A stretch of 64,000 nt of DNA, taken from the NCBI RefSeq assembly GCF_050529585.1, contig NZ_CP172882.1:434001-498000 (forward strand), read 5' to 3'. This DNA comes from Enterococcus_D sp050529585. GTDB taxonomy: Bacteria; Bacillota; Bacilli; Lactobacillales; Enterococcaceae. Made by a program: the position numbers and the translations under genes. Positions 55,496-63,982 of this stretch are shown piece after piece; position 1 is the stretch's first letter, and the number at the start of each line of letters is the position of its first letter. The notes beneath the pieces were generated by a model that was not told the origin of the DNA, ran no database searches, and worked only from the letters and a program-made list of their open reading frames with translations.

Positions 55496-56827
55496 ATGGC
55501 AAAATTACATGATTATCTTGAACAAGTCAACGTTTTTTCTGCATTGAAAGAAGAACCTGAATGGATGTTGGAGATGCGGCAAGCAGCATTGGCAAAAGTC
55601 GATGACTTGCCATTTCCAAAAATTGAGCGGGTCCGTTATGAACGTTGGCCATTATTTAGTATCGATGAAGCAACACTTGCAGGTGAGACTGCCTTTGGTG
55701 GTATCATCGATCCGACTGCTGGCAATGAAGCAGACGGCTTAGGCGCTGTACCGGCATTTGATGCGATGGACAGCCATCCAACGGTCGTTCAGTATGACCA
55801 AGCGACTGTTTTTGAACAATTGCCGCAACATTTGGTTGATCAAGGCGTCATTTTTACCGATTTATTCACAGCCATGCAAGAAGTGCCTGAATTGGTCAAC
55901 CAATACTATATGTCGAAAGCTGTTGCATTCGATGAAGACAAAATGACGGCAGCTCATGCCGCTTTTATGAATAGCGGGTTGTTTCTCTATGTACCTAAGA
56001 ATGTAGTGATCGAAGAACCATTAGAAGCGATTTTCTATCATAACGGCAATAGCCAAGCACATTTCTTCAAACATGTCTTGATTGTCGCTGATGAACATAG
56101 TGAATTCAGCTACCTGGAACGATTCCAAACCAAAGGCGATCAAGCCAAAAAAATATCTGGCAATATCGTCGTAGAAGTCATTGCTAAAGCAGGGGCGAAA
56201 GTCAAGTTTTCAGCGATCGATCAATTAGGTGTCAATATCACGACCTACATGAATCGTCGCGGTTATGTCTTGCGGGATGCAATGGTGGATTGGGCGATTG
56301 GCGTGATGAACGATGGTGATGTTGTGGCAGACTTCGATTCTGACCTAGTCGGCGAAGGTGCCCACTCTGAAGTCAAAGCTGTCGCCATCAGTGCTGGCCG
56401 TCAAACCCAAGGGATCGATACCCGTGTGACCAATAAGGCGCCGCATTCTATTGGGCATATCTTGCAACATGGGGTCATTCGTGAACGGGGTGTCTTGACT
56501 TTCAACGGGATCGGCCACATCCTAAAAGGAGCGAAAGGCGCCGATGCACAACAAGAAAGTCGTGTCTTGATGCTGTCTGACCAAGCCCGTGGTGATGCCA
56601 ATCCGATTCTTTTGATCGATGAACATGAAGTCACAGCAGGACATGCTGCGAGTGTTGGACGGGTCGACCCTGAAGAAATGTACTATTTGATGAGTCGTGG
56701 TTTGCGTAAAGAAGATGCAGAGCGCTTGGTGATTCGCGGGTTCCTAGGTTCGGTGCTGACAGCTATTCCAGTCAAAGAAGTCCAACAAGAACTAGTGGAC
56801 GTTATTGAAGGGAAGTTGCTTGCATGA
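55496..56827 (+). CDS. sufD: Fe-S cluster assembly protein SufD
   Basis: 443 aa. SufB/SufD family with the beta-helix core (RETQGIDTRVTNKAPHS-like region near residue 300) and the C-terminal YYLMSRGLRKEDAERLVIRGFL motif shared with SufB. The start follows GGGGGCAAGG 13 bases after sufC; its stop overlaps the sufS start. Partner of SufBC in the scaffold. Confidence 0.96.
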   Translation: MAKLHDYLEQVNVFSALKEEPEWMLEMRQAALAKVDDLPFPKIERVRYERWPLFSIDEATLAGETAFGGIIDPTAGNEADGLGAVPAFDAMDSHPTVVQYDQATVFEQLPQHLVDQGVIFTDLFTAMQEVPELVNQYYMSKAVAFDEDKMTAAHAAFMNSGLFLYVPKNVVIEEPLEAIFYHNGNSQAHFFKHVLIVADEHSEFSYLERFQTKGDQAKKISGNIVVEVIAKAGAKVKFSAIDQLGVNITTYMNRRGYVLRDAMVDWAIGVMNDGDVVADFDSDLVGEGAHSEVKAVAISAGRQTQGIDTRVTNKAPHSIGHILQHGVIRERGVLTFNGIGHILKGAKGADAQQESRVLMLSDQARGDANPILLIDEHEVTAGHAASVGRVDPEEMYYLMSRGLRKEDAERLVIRGFLGSVLTAIPVKEVQQELVDVIEGKLLA

Positions 56828-58068
56828 TCGATAGCCATAAAGTGAAACGCGCGTTTCCCATCTTGGATCAAATCGTCAATGATGAACCCTTGGTTTATTT
56901 AGACAATGCGGCAACTACGCAAAAACCAGAAGCTGTTTTGGCTGCAGTGACCGCTTATTATCATCAAGACAATGCCAATGTCCACCGCGGGGTGCATACC
57001 TTAGCAGAACGGGCAACGCAGTCTTATGAAGCAGCCAGAGAAAAGGTCCGTCAATTTATCCATGCCAAAGAAACGGCAGAAGTCCTTTTTACAAGAGGGA
57101 CAACCACCGGTTTGAATTGGGTCGCCCGTAGTTTTGGGGATCAATTTGTGCATGAAGGAGATGAGATCGTGATTTCCTATATGGAACATCACTCCAACAT
57201 CATCCCATGGCAGCAATTGGCCAAACGCAAACAGGCGACTTTAAAATATATTCAATTGACACCAGAAGGCACACTGGATATGGCAGATGCCAAAAAACAA
57301 ATCACTGAAAAAACAGCGATCGTCTCGATTGCCCATGTCTCGAATGTTCTAGGCGTGATCAACCCAATCGCTGAACTAACCGCTTTGGCACATGCCAACC
57401 AAGCAGTGATGGTCGTCGATGGTGCCCAAGCCGTCCCCCATATGGCGGTAGATGTCCAAGCACTGGATTGCGATTTCTATGCTTTTTCGGGACATAAGAT
57501 GTGTGGGCCTACGGGAATAGGTGTCTTATACGGCAAACGTGTATGGCTTGATCAAATGGAGCCCGTCGAGTTTGGCGGCGAAATGATTGATTTCGTCCAC
57601 TTGCAAGACAGCACGTGGAAAGAGTTGCCTTGGAAATTTGAAGCAGGCACACCGAATATCGCTGGCGCGATTGGTTTAGGTGCAGCGGTGGATTACTTGC
57701 AAGAAATAGGCTTAGATGAAATCCATCAGCACGAAGCGGCTATTGTTGCCTATGTGTTGCCCAAATTGCAAGCCATTGATGGATTGACGATTTACGGCCC
57801 GCAAGAAGCAGCAAAACGTACCGGTGTGATTGCCTTTAATATTGACGGCATCCATCCCCACGATGTCGCAACTGCTTTAGACATGGAAGGCATTGCTGTA
57901 AGAGCGGGTCACCATTGTGCCCAACCACTCTTGCAGTACTTGCAAGTGCCGGCAACTGCACGGGCGAGCTTTTACCTGTATAATACAAGAGAGGACGCCG
58001 ATCGCTTGGTTGACGCCATCAAGCTAACGAAGGAGTTTTTTCAACATGGCACTGACACGATTAGATAA
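56824..58068 (+). CDS. sufS: Cysteine desulfurase SufS
   Basis: 414 aa, type-II cysteine desulfurase. PLP-binding Lys is in SGHKMCG (K225) and the catalytic Cys in GHHCAQP (C365). It releases sulfur from cysteine and passes it to SufU. Starts on the sufD stop (ATGA) and overlaps sufU by 23 bases. Confidence 0.97.
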   Translation: MIDSHKVKRAFPILDQIVNDEPLVYLDNAATTQKPEAVLAAVTAYYHQDNANVHRGVHTLAERATQSYEAAREKVRQFIHAKETAEVLFTRGTTTGLNWVARSFGDQFVHEGDEIVISYMEHHSNIIPWQQLAKRKQATLKYIQLTPEGTLDMADAKKQITEKTAIVSIAHVSNVLGVINPIAELTALAHANQAVMVVDGAQAVPHMAVDVQALDCDFYAFSGHKMCGPTGIGVLYGKRVWLDQMEPVEFGGEMIDFVHLQDSTWKELPWKFEAGTPNIAGAIGLGAAVDYLQEIGLDEIHQHEAAIVAYVLPKLQAIDGLTIYGPQEAAKRTGVIAFNIDGIHPHDVATALDMEGIAVRAGHHCAQPLLQYLQVPATARASFYLYNTREDADRLVDAIKLTKEFFQHGTDTIR

Positions 58069-58549
58069 TTTATATCGACAAGTCATTTTAGATCATTCCA
58101 GTCATCCCCATCATCGAGGAACACTAGGAGCATCTACATATAAAGTCGAATTGAACAACCCGACCTGCGGGGATGTGATCCACTTGGAACTGGCGGTTGA
58201 CGGAGAGACCATCAAAGATCTCGCCTTTACAGGTGAAGGCTGCTCCATCAGCACCGCTAGCGCTTCAATGATGGGTGATGCGGTCATTGGCAAGACACTG
58301 ACCGAAGCAGGCGAATTGTCTCAGTTGTTCTCTGAACTGGTGCAAGGACACGAAGTCGCAGAAAGCGATCGCCTAGGCGATGCGTCTATGTTAGGCGGCG
58401 TAGCCAAATTTCCTGCACGGATCAAGTGTGCGACCTTGGCATGGAAAGCATTGGAAAAAGCCATCAAAAATGATAAAGGGCAAGCAACTGCCGGTCAATT
58501 GCACCATCCAAACGACACCAATGACACGAGCCAATCACTAGACGAATAG
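58046..58549 (+). CDS. sufU: Sulfur-transfer protein SufU
   Basis: 167 aa. Zinc and acceptor ligands C41 (NNPTCGD), C66 (GEGCS) and C128 (RIKCATLAW), as in Gram-positive SufU, which accepts sulfur from SufS. The C-terminus carries a Thr/Asn/Asp-rich tail (QLHHPNDTNDTSQ) longer than in many homologues. AAGGAG lies within sufS before its ATG. Confidence 0.95.
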   Translation: MALTRLDNLYRQVILDHSSHPHHRGTLGASTYKVELNNPTCGDVIHLELAVDGETIKDLAFTGEGCSISTASASMMGDAVIGKTLTEAGELSQLFSELVQGHEVAESDRLGDASMLGGVAKFPARIKCATLAWKALEKAIKNDKGQATAGQLHHPNDTNDTSQSLDE

Positions 58550-58591
58550 ACCAGAACAATCACCTAGTCACAAATCAAAGGAGTGAGAATC

Positions 58592-59983
58592 ATGGGTGTA
58601 CCTGAATTAGAAGAATATAAATTTGGCTTCCACGATGACGTACAACCAGTGTTTAGTACTGGGAAAGGCTTGACCGAAGACATCGTCCGTGAAATCTCAC
58701 GGGTCAAAGAAGAACCAGAATGGATGCTGGACTTCCGCTTGAAGTCATTAGAAGCATTCAATAAAATGCCGATGCAAAACTGGGGTCCTGACCTATCTGA
58801 CATCGATTTCGATGCCATCAAATATTACCAAAAATCAAGTGACCGTCCTGCACGGGATTGGGATGATGTCCCAGAGAAAATCAAAGAAACCTTTGAACGT
58901 ATTGGGATCCCCGAAGCCGAACGTGCTTATCTAGCCGGTGCCTCTGCACAGTACGAATCAGAAGTGGTTTATCACAATATGAAAGATGAGTTTGAGAAGT
59001 TAGGCATCATCTTTACCGATACGGATTCAGCCTTGAAAGAATATCCTGAAATCTTCAAGCAATACTTTGCCAAACTTGTCCCACCAACGGATAATAAATT
59101 GGCAGCACTAAACTCAGCAGTGTGGTCTGGCGGTACCTTTATCTATGTACCAAAAGGCGTACGGGTAGATGTGCCATTGCAAACCTATTTCCGGATCAAT
59201 GCTGAAAATACTGGTCAATTTGAACGAACATTGATTGTTGTTGATGAAGGCGCCAGCGTCCATTACGTCGAAGGCTGTACCGCACCAACCTATTCAACCA
59301 ATAGTTTGCATGCTGCCATCGTAGAAATCTTTACCTTAAAAGATGCCTACTGCCGCTACACCACGATCCAAAACTGGTCTGACAATGTCTACAACCTTGT
59401 GACCAAACGGGCCAAAGCCTTAGAAGGCGCCACCGTAGAATGGATCGATGGCAACCTAGGGGCCAAAACCACCATGAAATACCCAAGTGTCTATCTAGAC
59501 GGCAAAGGCGCCCGCGGCACCATGTTGTCGATCGCTTTTGCAGGAGCCAACCAAGTCCAAGATACTGGTGCCAAAATGATCCACAACGCACCAAACACCT
59601 CCAGCTCGATCGTCTCAAAATCCATTTCAAAAGACGGCGGCGCAGTGAACTATCGCGGACAAGTTACCTTCGGCAAGAAGAGCACAGGCTCCATCTCGCA
59701 TATCGAATGTGATACCATCATCATGGATGACCTATCGAAATCCGATACCATTCCATTCAATGAAATCCACAACAGCCAAGTGTCCTTAGAACACGAAGCA
59801 AAAGTCTCCAAAATCTCAGAAGAACAACTGTACTATCTGATGAGCCGCGGCTTATCAGAAGGAGAAGCAACCGAAATGATCGTCATGGGCTTCGTCGAAC
59901 CATTCACGAAAGAACTGCCGATGGAATACGCGGTTGAGTTGAACCGGTTGATTAGTTATGAGATGGAAGGGTCTGTGGGGTAA
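58592..59983 (+). CDS. sufB: Fe-S cluster assembly scaffold SufB
   Basis: 463 aa, normal length. Characteristic YIPKGVRVDVPLQ-like motif (here IYVPKGVRVDVPLQTYF), SVHYVEGCTAP, and the C-terminal YYLMSRGLSEGEATEMIVMGF. The ATG at 58592 follows CAAAGGAGTG; an in-frame GTG at 58583 lies on that site. Last gene of the operon, terminated just downstream. Confidence 0.97.
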   Translation: MGVPELEEYKFGFHDDVQPVFSTGKGLTEDIVREISRVKEEPEWMLDFRLKSLEAFNKMPMQNWGPDLSDIDFDAIKYYQKSSDRPARDWDDVPEKIKETFERIGIPEAERAYLAGASAQYESEVVYHNMKDEFEKLGIIFTDTDSALKEYPEIFKQYFAKLVPPTDNKLAALNSAVWSGGTFIYVPKGVRVDVPLQTYFRINAENTGQFERTLIVVDEGASVHYVEGCTAPTYSTNSLHAAIVEIFTLKDAYCRYTTIQNWSDNVYNLVTKRAKALEGATVEWIDGNLGAKTTMKYPSVYLDGKGARGTMLSIAFAGANQVQDTGAKMIHNAPNTSSSIVSKSISKDGGAVNYRGQVTFGKKSTGSISHIECDTIIMDDLSKSDTIPFNEIHNSQVSLEHEAKVSKISEEQLYYLMSRGLSEGEATEMIVMGFVEPFTKELPMEYAVELNRLISYEMEGSVG

Positions 59984-59996
59984 TAGAATTGATTAA

Positions 59997-60034
59997 GCTA
60001 GAAATGCCTATTTGAAGGTGTTTCTGGCTTTTTT
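59997..60034 (+). terminator. Terminator of the suf operon
   Basis: GCTAGAAATGCCT pairs with AGGTGTTTCTGGC with a few wobbles, followed by six T. Confidence 0.75.
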
Positions 60035-60482
60035 GTTTAGACGTGTAGAAAGTAACACCAAAAGTAACTCCAATGAGAAATGGATTTACTTCAATATTAT
60101 CACTAATTTATCAGGAAATCAGACGGAGAAGGAAGAGTTTTCATTTATTGTTTATGAAGTGTGTTACCCTGATTCTAGTTATACAGGATTATATAATGTG
60201 GAAGGATATTTGTATACGATTGGGGACAATTATGTAATGATGAGACAATCAATGAGGCAATCTCCAACAAAGGATATCAAATGCGCACAGTGCAAAACGA
60301 GGTAACTTATGAAATTACGGCTCCGACATTAGTACGAGCGCCCCTAGTTTATGGAAAGTACCGATAAATATTTTTCTATTGAGCCTCTGGGATGGTCTAT
60401 AGCCTTCAGAACAAAAGATTTAGCATCACTTCAATTTGATCAACTAGATACGGATATTGATAATATTACCATTGATAAATAG
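60012..60482 (+). pseudogene. Frameshifted gene remnant of unknown function
   Basis: A reading frame beginning near the end of the suf terminator (coherent from about 60052, NTKSNSNEKWIYFNI and on) runs to a stop at 60305. Its sense-looking peptide then appears to continue in the -1 frame (NEVTYEITAPTLVRAPLVYG, about 60310-60362) and back in the first frame (STDKYFSIEPLGWSIAF up to a stop at 60482). At least two frameshifts are needed. The base composition is clearly richer in A and T than the suf genes. No family was recognised. It marks the start of a likely acquired segment. Confidence 0.45.
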
Positions 60483-60860
60483 TCTTTTGCTCTCATTTTT
60501 TTTGAATGAAGAGTTTTTTTACTTTTCTACAAGAAAATGTATTTTTTGAAATTATTGAAAATGTTCCGCGATTTTTATTCGAAACGCTGGAAAATGGACA
60601 ATGTGACTAAAAAAGTATGGTATCATAAGTGAAAAAGCTCACTAAGGAGGTTATATTATGCTTTGTCAATAGAGAAGCTATTTAAAGCGAGATATATAGG
60701 AAATATGGTGTTTTTTGTTAAATGAGATTATAAAAAAATTATGGTATAGAAAAAGGCTATTTAGCAAATTCTGCTAGCGCTGGAGTAAAAATGGATTTGA
60801 AGTAAAATAAAGGAATGACTATTTAAAAATGAAGTTAGTATTGAAGAAGGGGTAACTATT
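60483..60860 (+). other. AT-rich leader region with a tiny ORF
   Basis: Contains a possible promoter (TGGACA at 60595-60600, TATGGT at 60617-60622, 16 bases apart) and a strong AAGGAGG site before an ATG at 60659 that reads only four codons (M-L-C-Q-stop, to 60673). After it, short out-of-frame pieces (for example IEKLFKARYIGNMVFF and GIEKGYLANSASAGVKM) look like decayed coding sequence. No hairpin terminator was seen. It leads into the kinase-TS-TIR cassette. Confidence 0.4.
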
Positions 60861-62519
60861 TTGAATGAAAATGTTGGTCAAATTTATATTTTTGAAGGAA
60901 TTGACAACGTTGGTAAGTCAACAGTAATGGATAAAGTTTCAGAGAAGCTAGAGCTAAAGGGCTATGATATTTCTAAATACAGTTTTCCTGGCAAAGAAGA
61001 GGGGACTTTAGGTGGACTTGTCTACGATATACATCATGAACAAGGCAAGTATTTTAAAGAGGAGCTCAATCCTATCAGCTTACAAATTTTACACATTGCT
61101 GCTCATATTGAGTTACTTCAAAAGAAACTTATTCCAGATTTGAAGAATGGAAAATTAATTTTATTGGACAGATTTTGGTGGTCGACCTTTTGCTATGGTG
61201 TAGTTTCTGGGATTGACAAAGAAGAATTAAATAACTTATTAATCCCAGAGCTTAAATATTGGGAGAATATACACATAAACAAGGTATTCTATTTGGAGAG
61301 GAAGCCGTCTGAACAAGTTATTACCCATGAAAAGAAACGATTAATAGATGAATATAGAAAAATTGTAAGTAACTCCCAAGAATATTTGGTTCATAATATA
61401 AGTAATGATTCTACGATAATTCAGACTTCGAATAAAATTGTGAATGAGATTTCGAAAAATTGTAAAGGGTTACAGATGGATCTCTTTGGTGATATTGCTC
61501 CTCAAAAAAGTAAGGCCATTAAAAAAATTCATACATCTTCTACTTTAATTAAATCACCAATCTACTCAGAATATTGGAAATTTACTGCAGAAAGGCAAAA
61601 GATTTTTTTTGCTCGATTTAACAATGAAAACTTTCCTTGGTCACAGGATTATATCTTGAGTAAATACAAATTTACCAACGTGTATAGAGCTTCAGATAGA
61701 GTAAGTCAGTATCTAATTAGAAGTGTTATATATCAAACTGGACAGGCACATGATGAAGAGGATATTTTGTTTAGAATATTGCTATTTAAATTGTTCAATA
61801 AGATTGAAACTTGGGAAACTTTAGAAGGAAAATTAAGTAAAGTTTCATACAAAACATATTCATATGACGTCTATAATAAAATTTTACTGGATGAATTGGA
61901 ACAAAATAAGAAAATATACTCCGCAGCATATATTATGCCATCGGGAGTTAGTTCTTTTAACCATTCTAAAAAACATCAAAATAACCTTAAATTATTAGAA
62001 TATATGTTAAAGGATAATTTGTTAAATAAAATCAAAGAATGTAATTCTTTGGAAGAGTTGTATCATTTACTGTTGAACTACCCTACTTTGGGAAGCTTTC
62101 TTGCTTTTCAACTAGCAATTGATATAAATTATAGTCCAATTTGTGATTTTGATGAGATGTCTTTCGTGATTGCAGGACCGGGCGCCAAGAGAGGTATTGA
62201 CAAGTGTTTCGAGTCTCGAGGTAATTATACCTATGAAGATGTCATTAAGTGGATGGCAGATAAACAGGAAAAAGAAATAAGTAGGTTAAACCTTGATTTT
62301 TCAAATTTATGGGGACGAAAATTACAATTGATTGATTGTCAGAATATATTTTGTGAAACTGATAAATATACTCGAGTGAAACATCCAGAATATAACCATG
62401 GGAAAAATACTCGTATTAAACAAATTTTTAGAGCTAGTAATAGAGAAAATATTGAATACTTTTTTCCACCTAAATGGGGGATTAATGAAAGTATAAAAAG
62501 GGAGAGGATAGATCGGTGA
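60861..62519 (+). CDS. Thymidylate-kinase-like P-loop domain fused to 5-hmdU-DNA-kinase-like helical domain
   Basis: 552 aa. The N-terminal 1-200 resembles thymidylate kinase: Walker A GIDNVGKST (13-21) and the DR pair in LLDRFWWS (103-104). After a linker, residues about 237-540 (EYWKFTAERQ, YKFTNVYRASDRVSQYLIR, RILLFKLFNKIETWE) match what I recall as the HMUDK_hel domain (Pfam PF18723), known from phage proteins for DNA thymine hypermodification. It probably phosphorylates a thymidine- or uridine-type nucleotide. It starts at a TTG preceded by AAGGGG. The next gene overlaps its stop by four bases, so the cassette is translationally coupled. Reaction and product are not established. Confidence 0.75.
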   Translation: MNENVGQIYIFEGIDNVGKSTVMDKVSEKLELKGYDISKYSFPGKEEGTLGGLVYDIHHEQGKYFKEELNPISLQILHIAAHIELLQKKLIPDLKNGKLILLDRFWWSTFCYGVVSGIDKEELNNLLIPELKYWENIHINKVFYLERKPSEQVITHEKKRLIDEYRKIVSNSQEYLVHNISNDSTIIQTSNKIVNEISKNCKGLQMDLFGDIAPQKSKAIKKIHTSSTLIKSPIYSEYWKFTAERQKIFFARFNNENFPWSQDYILSKYKFTNVYRASDRVSQYLIRSVIYQTGQAHDEEDILFRILLFKLFNKIETWETLEGKLSKVSYKTYSYDVYNKILLDELEQNKKIYSAAYIMPSGVSSFNHSKKHQNNLKLLEYMLKDNLLNKIKECNSLEELYHLLLNYPTLGSFLAFQLAIDINYSPICDFDEMSFVIAGPGAKRGIDKCFESRGNYTYEDVIKWMADKQEKEISRLNLDFSNLWGRKLQLIDCQNIFCETDKYTRVKHPEYNHGKNTRIKQIFRASNRENIEYFFPPKWGINESIKRERIDR

Positions 62520-63526
62520 ATTCTTATCAAGGGAAGACGGTAGATGATGTGTGGATTCAAGCAGAAAAAGAATTGAAAGAGACTCATAATAGTGTGAAAA
62601 GTCGTACTGGTGAGACAGCTGAACTTTTACATGTAATCATGCAAGTTGATAATCCGAAACAAAGATGGGTATCTAGTCGAGTACCTGCAATAAGCATTGG
62701 ATTTGCTTTAGCAGAAGTGATTTGGATACTGGCTGGTAGCAATGATTCAAAGGTTATTAATTATTGGAATCCTGCGTTGAAACAGTACGCTGGTATGGGA
62801 GATACTTATTATGGAGCATATGGCGAAAGAATTAGGAAATCCTATGGTTTTGATCAGTTGAATAGTGCGTATGAGGCACTAAAAAATAATCCAGAAAGCA
62901 GACAAATCGTAATTTCTATATGGAACCCTAATAGAGACTTCCCAGATTCTGATGGACAACCCAGGGCTGAGGATATCCCGTGTAATGTCTGTTCCCTATT
63001 AAAGGTGAGAAATGGAAAGTTGGAGTGGACTCAGATTATGAGAAGCAATGATCTCTTACTTGGATTACCATATAATTTTGTCCAGTTTACAATTATTCAA
63101 GAAATAATGGCTGGATGGTTAGACTTGGAAATTGGATCATATTGTCACTTTAGTGATAGTTTACATTTGTATGATAGAGATAAAGAAAAAGTTGGTGCAC
63201 AGATTCCTCTACATGTGAAAAATACAGATGACTTAAGAGTAACAAAAGAAAAATCAGATAAATTAATTTCACAAATTTTTGATAATATGAAACTTCTTAC
63301 TCAAAAAAATCTAAGTAAGGAAAAGTTACTAGAACTTTCTGAGCTAAATCAACCAGAAGAAGGATACTGTAATATGATGCGCATTATAAGTTCGTATGTA
63401 GCTGATAAACTTGGATATAGTGAAATATGTGAGCACATTTTATCTAATTGCTCAAATGAATTGTATGTAAAACTTTGGGGAAATTGGAGCCAAGAAAAAA
63501 AGGAGATAAGAGAAGATGGGAAATAA
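62516..63526 (+). CDS. Atypical thymidylate synthase family protein
   Basis: 336 aa, longer than the usual 264-316. Alignable ThyA motifs: RTGET (30-34, phosphate Arg), catalytic C156 in DIPCNVCS, RSND (176-179), N187 in GLPYN that in ThyA selects uracil over cytosine, and HLY (217-219). The normal WDEW loop is WNPAL, and instead of the ThyA C-terminal IAV there is a roughly 100-residue extension. It could methylate or hydroxymethylate dUMP. GTG start overlaps the kinase stop; GGAGAGG precedes it. Because a cell normally has its own thyA, this copy likely serves the cassette. Confidence 0.8.
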   Translation: MNSYQGKTVDDVWIQAEKELKETHNSVKSRTGETAELLHVIMQVDNPKQRWVSSRVPAISIGFALAEVIWILAGSNDSKVINYWNPALKQYAGMGDTYYGAYGERIRKSYGFDQLNSAYEALKNNPESRQIVISIWNPNRDFPDSDGQPRAEDIPCNVCSLLKVRNGKLEWTQIMRSNDLLLGLPYNFVQFTIIQEIMAGWLDLEIGSYCHFSDSLHLYDRDKEKVGAQIPLHVKNTDDLRVTKEKSDKLISQIFDNMKLLTQKNLSKEKLLELSELNQPEEGYCNMMRIISSYVADKLGYSEICEHILSNCSNELYVKLWGNWSQEKKEIREDGK

Positions 63527-63965
63527 AATTTTTGTAGCATATAGCAGAGATGATAGAAAAGGTATCAATCAGTTGCCAAGGACTTTAGGCGTTGAACATA
63601 CTTTTCGTAACAGTGATGAAGTCTATAGACTATTCTCTTCAAACGGTAATATTTCAGATCAAATGAAAAAAGTTATTGAAAAAAATGCAAAATGGTCTGA
63701 TCTTGTTGTGGTCTTAATAGGGGAAAATACTGCTGAAGTTAAATGGATTGATTGGTGCATAGAAAAAGCAAGTATGTTAGGTAAAAAAGTTTTTTTCATA
63801 TACTTGGATGAAGCAGGTTCATTACCAGATAGCAGTAAAAATTTCGGGTATGCTGCAGTTGGAATGGATAAAGCAGGAGAAGCTATTAACGGATCTACCC
63901 CTATTTGGGAAACTTCAACTGGAGAACCTTTTCCTAAATACAATATTGATAGATCAAGTTGCTAA
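63516..63965 (+). CDS. TIR-like domain protein
   Basis: 149 aa, single domain. The N-terminal KIFVAYSRDD strand-loop, the LVVVLIGENT strand and KWIDWCIEKASMLGKKVFFIYL resemble ThsB/DUF1863-type TIR-like proteins of anti-phage systems. In these, a Glu generally occupies the position after WxxW; here it is C81, so NADase activity is uncertain. AAAGGAGAT precedes the ATG, which lies inside the end of the synthase gene (11-base overlap). It is the probable signalling or effector part of the cassette. Confidence 0.65.
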   Translation: MGNKIFVAYSRDDRKGINQLPRTLGVEHTFRNSDEVYRLFSSNGNISDQMKKVIEKNAKWSDLVVVLIGENTAEVKWIDWCIEKASMLGKKVFFIYLDEAGSLPDSSKNFGYAAVGMDKAGEAINGSTPIWETSTGEPFPKYNIDRSSC

Positions 63966-63982
63966 TACGAGGGGGAAAATGA

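Noticed and set aside
60861..63526. Cassette as ordinary thymidylate metabolism (tmk plus thyA)
   Set aside because: The kinase carries an extra 300-residue domain, the synthase is atypical, and the genes are coupled to a TIR-like gene in an AT-rich segment.
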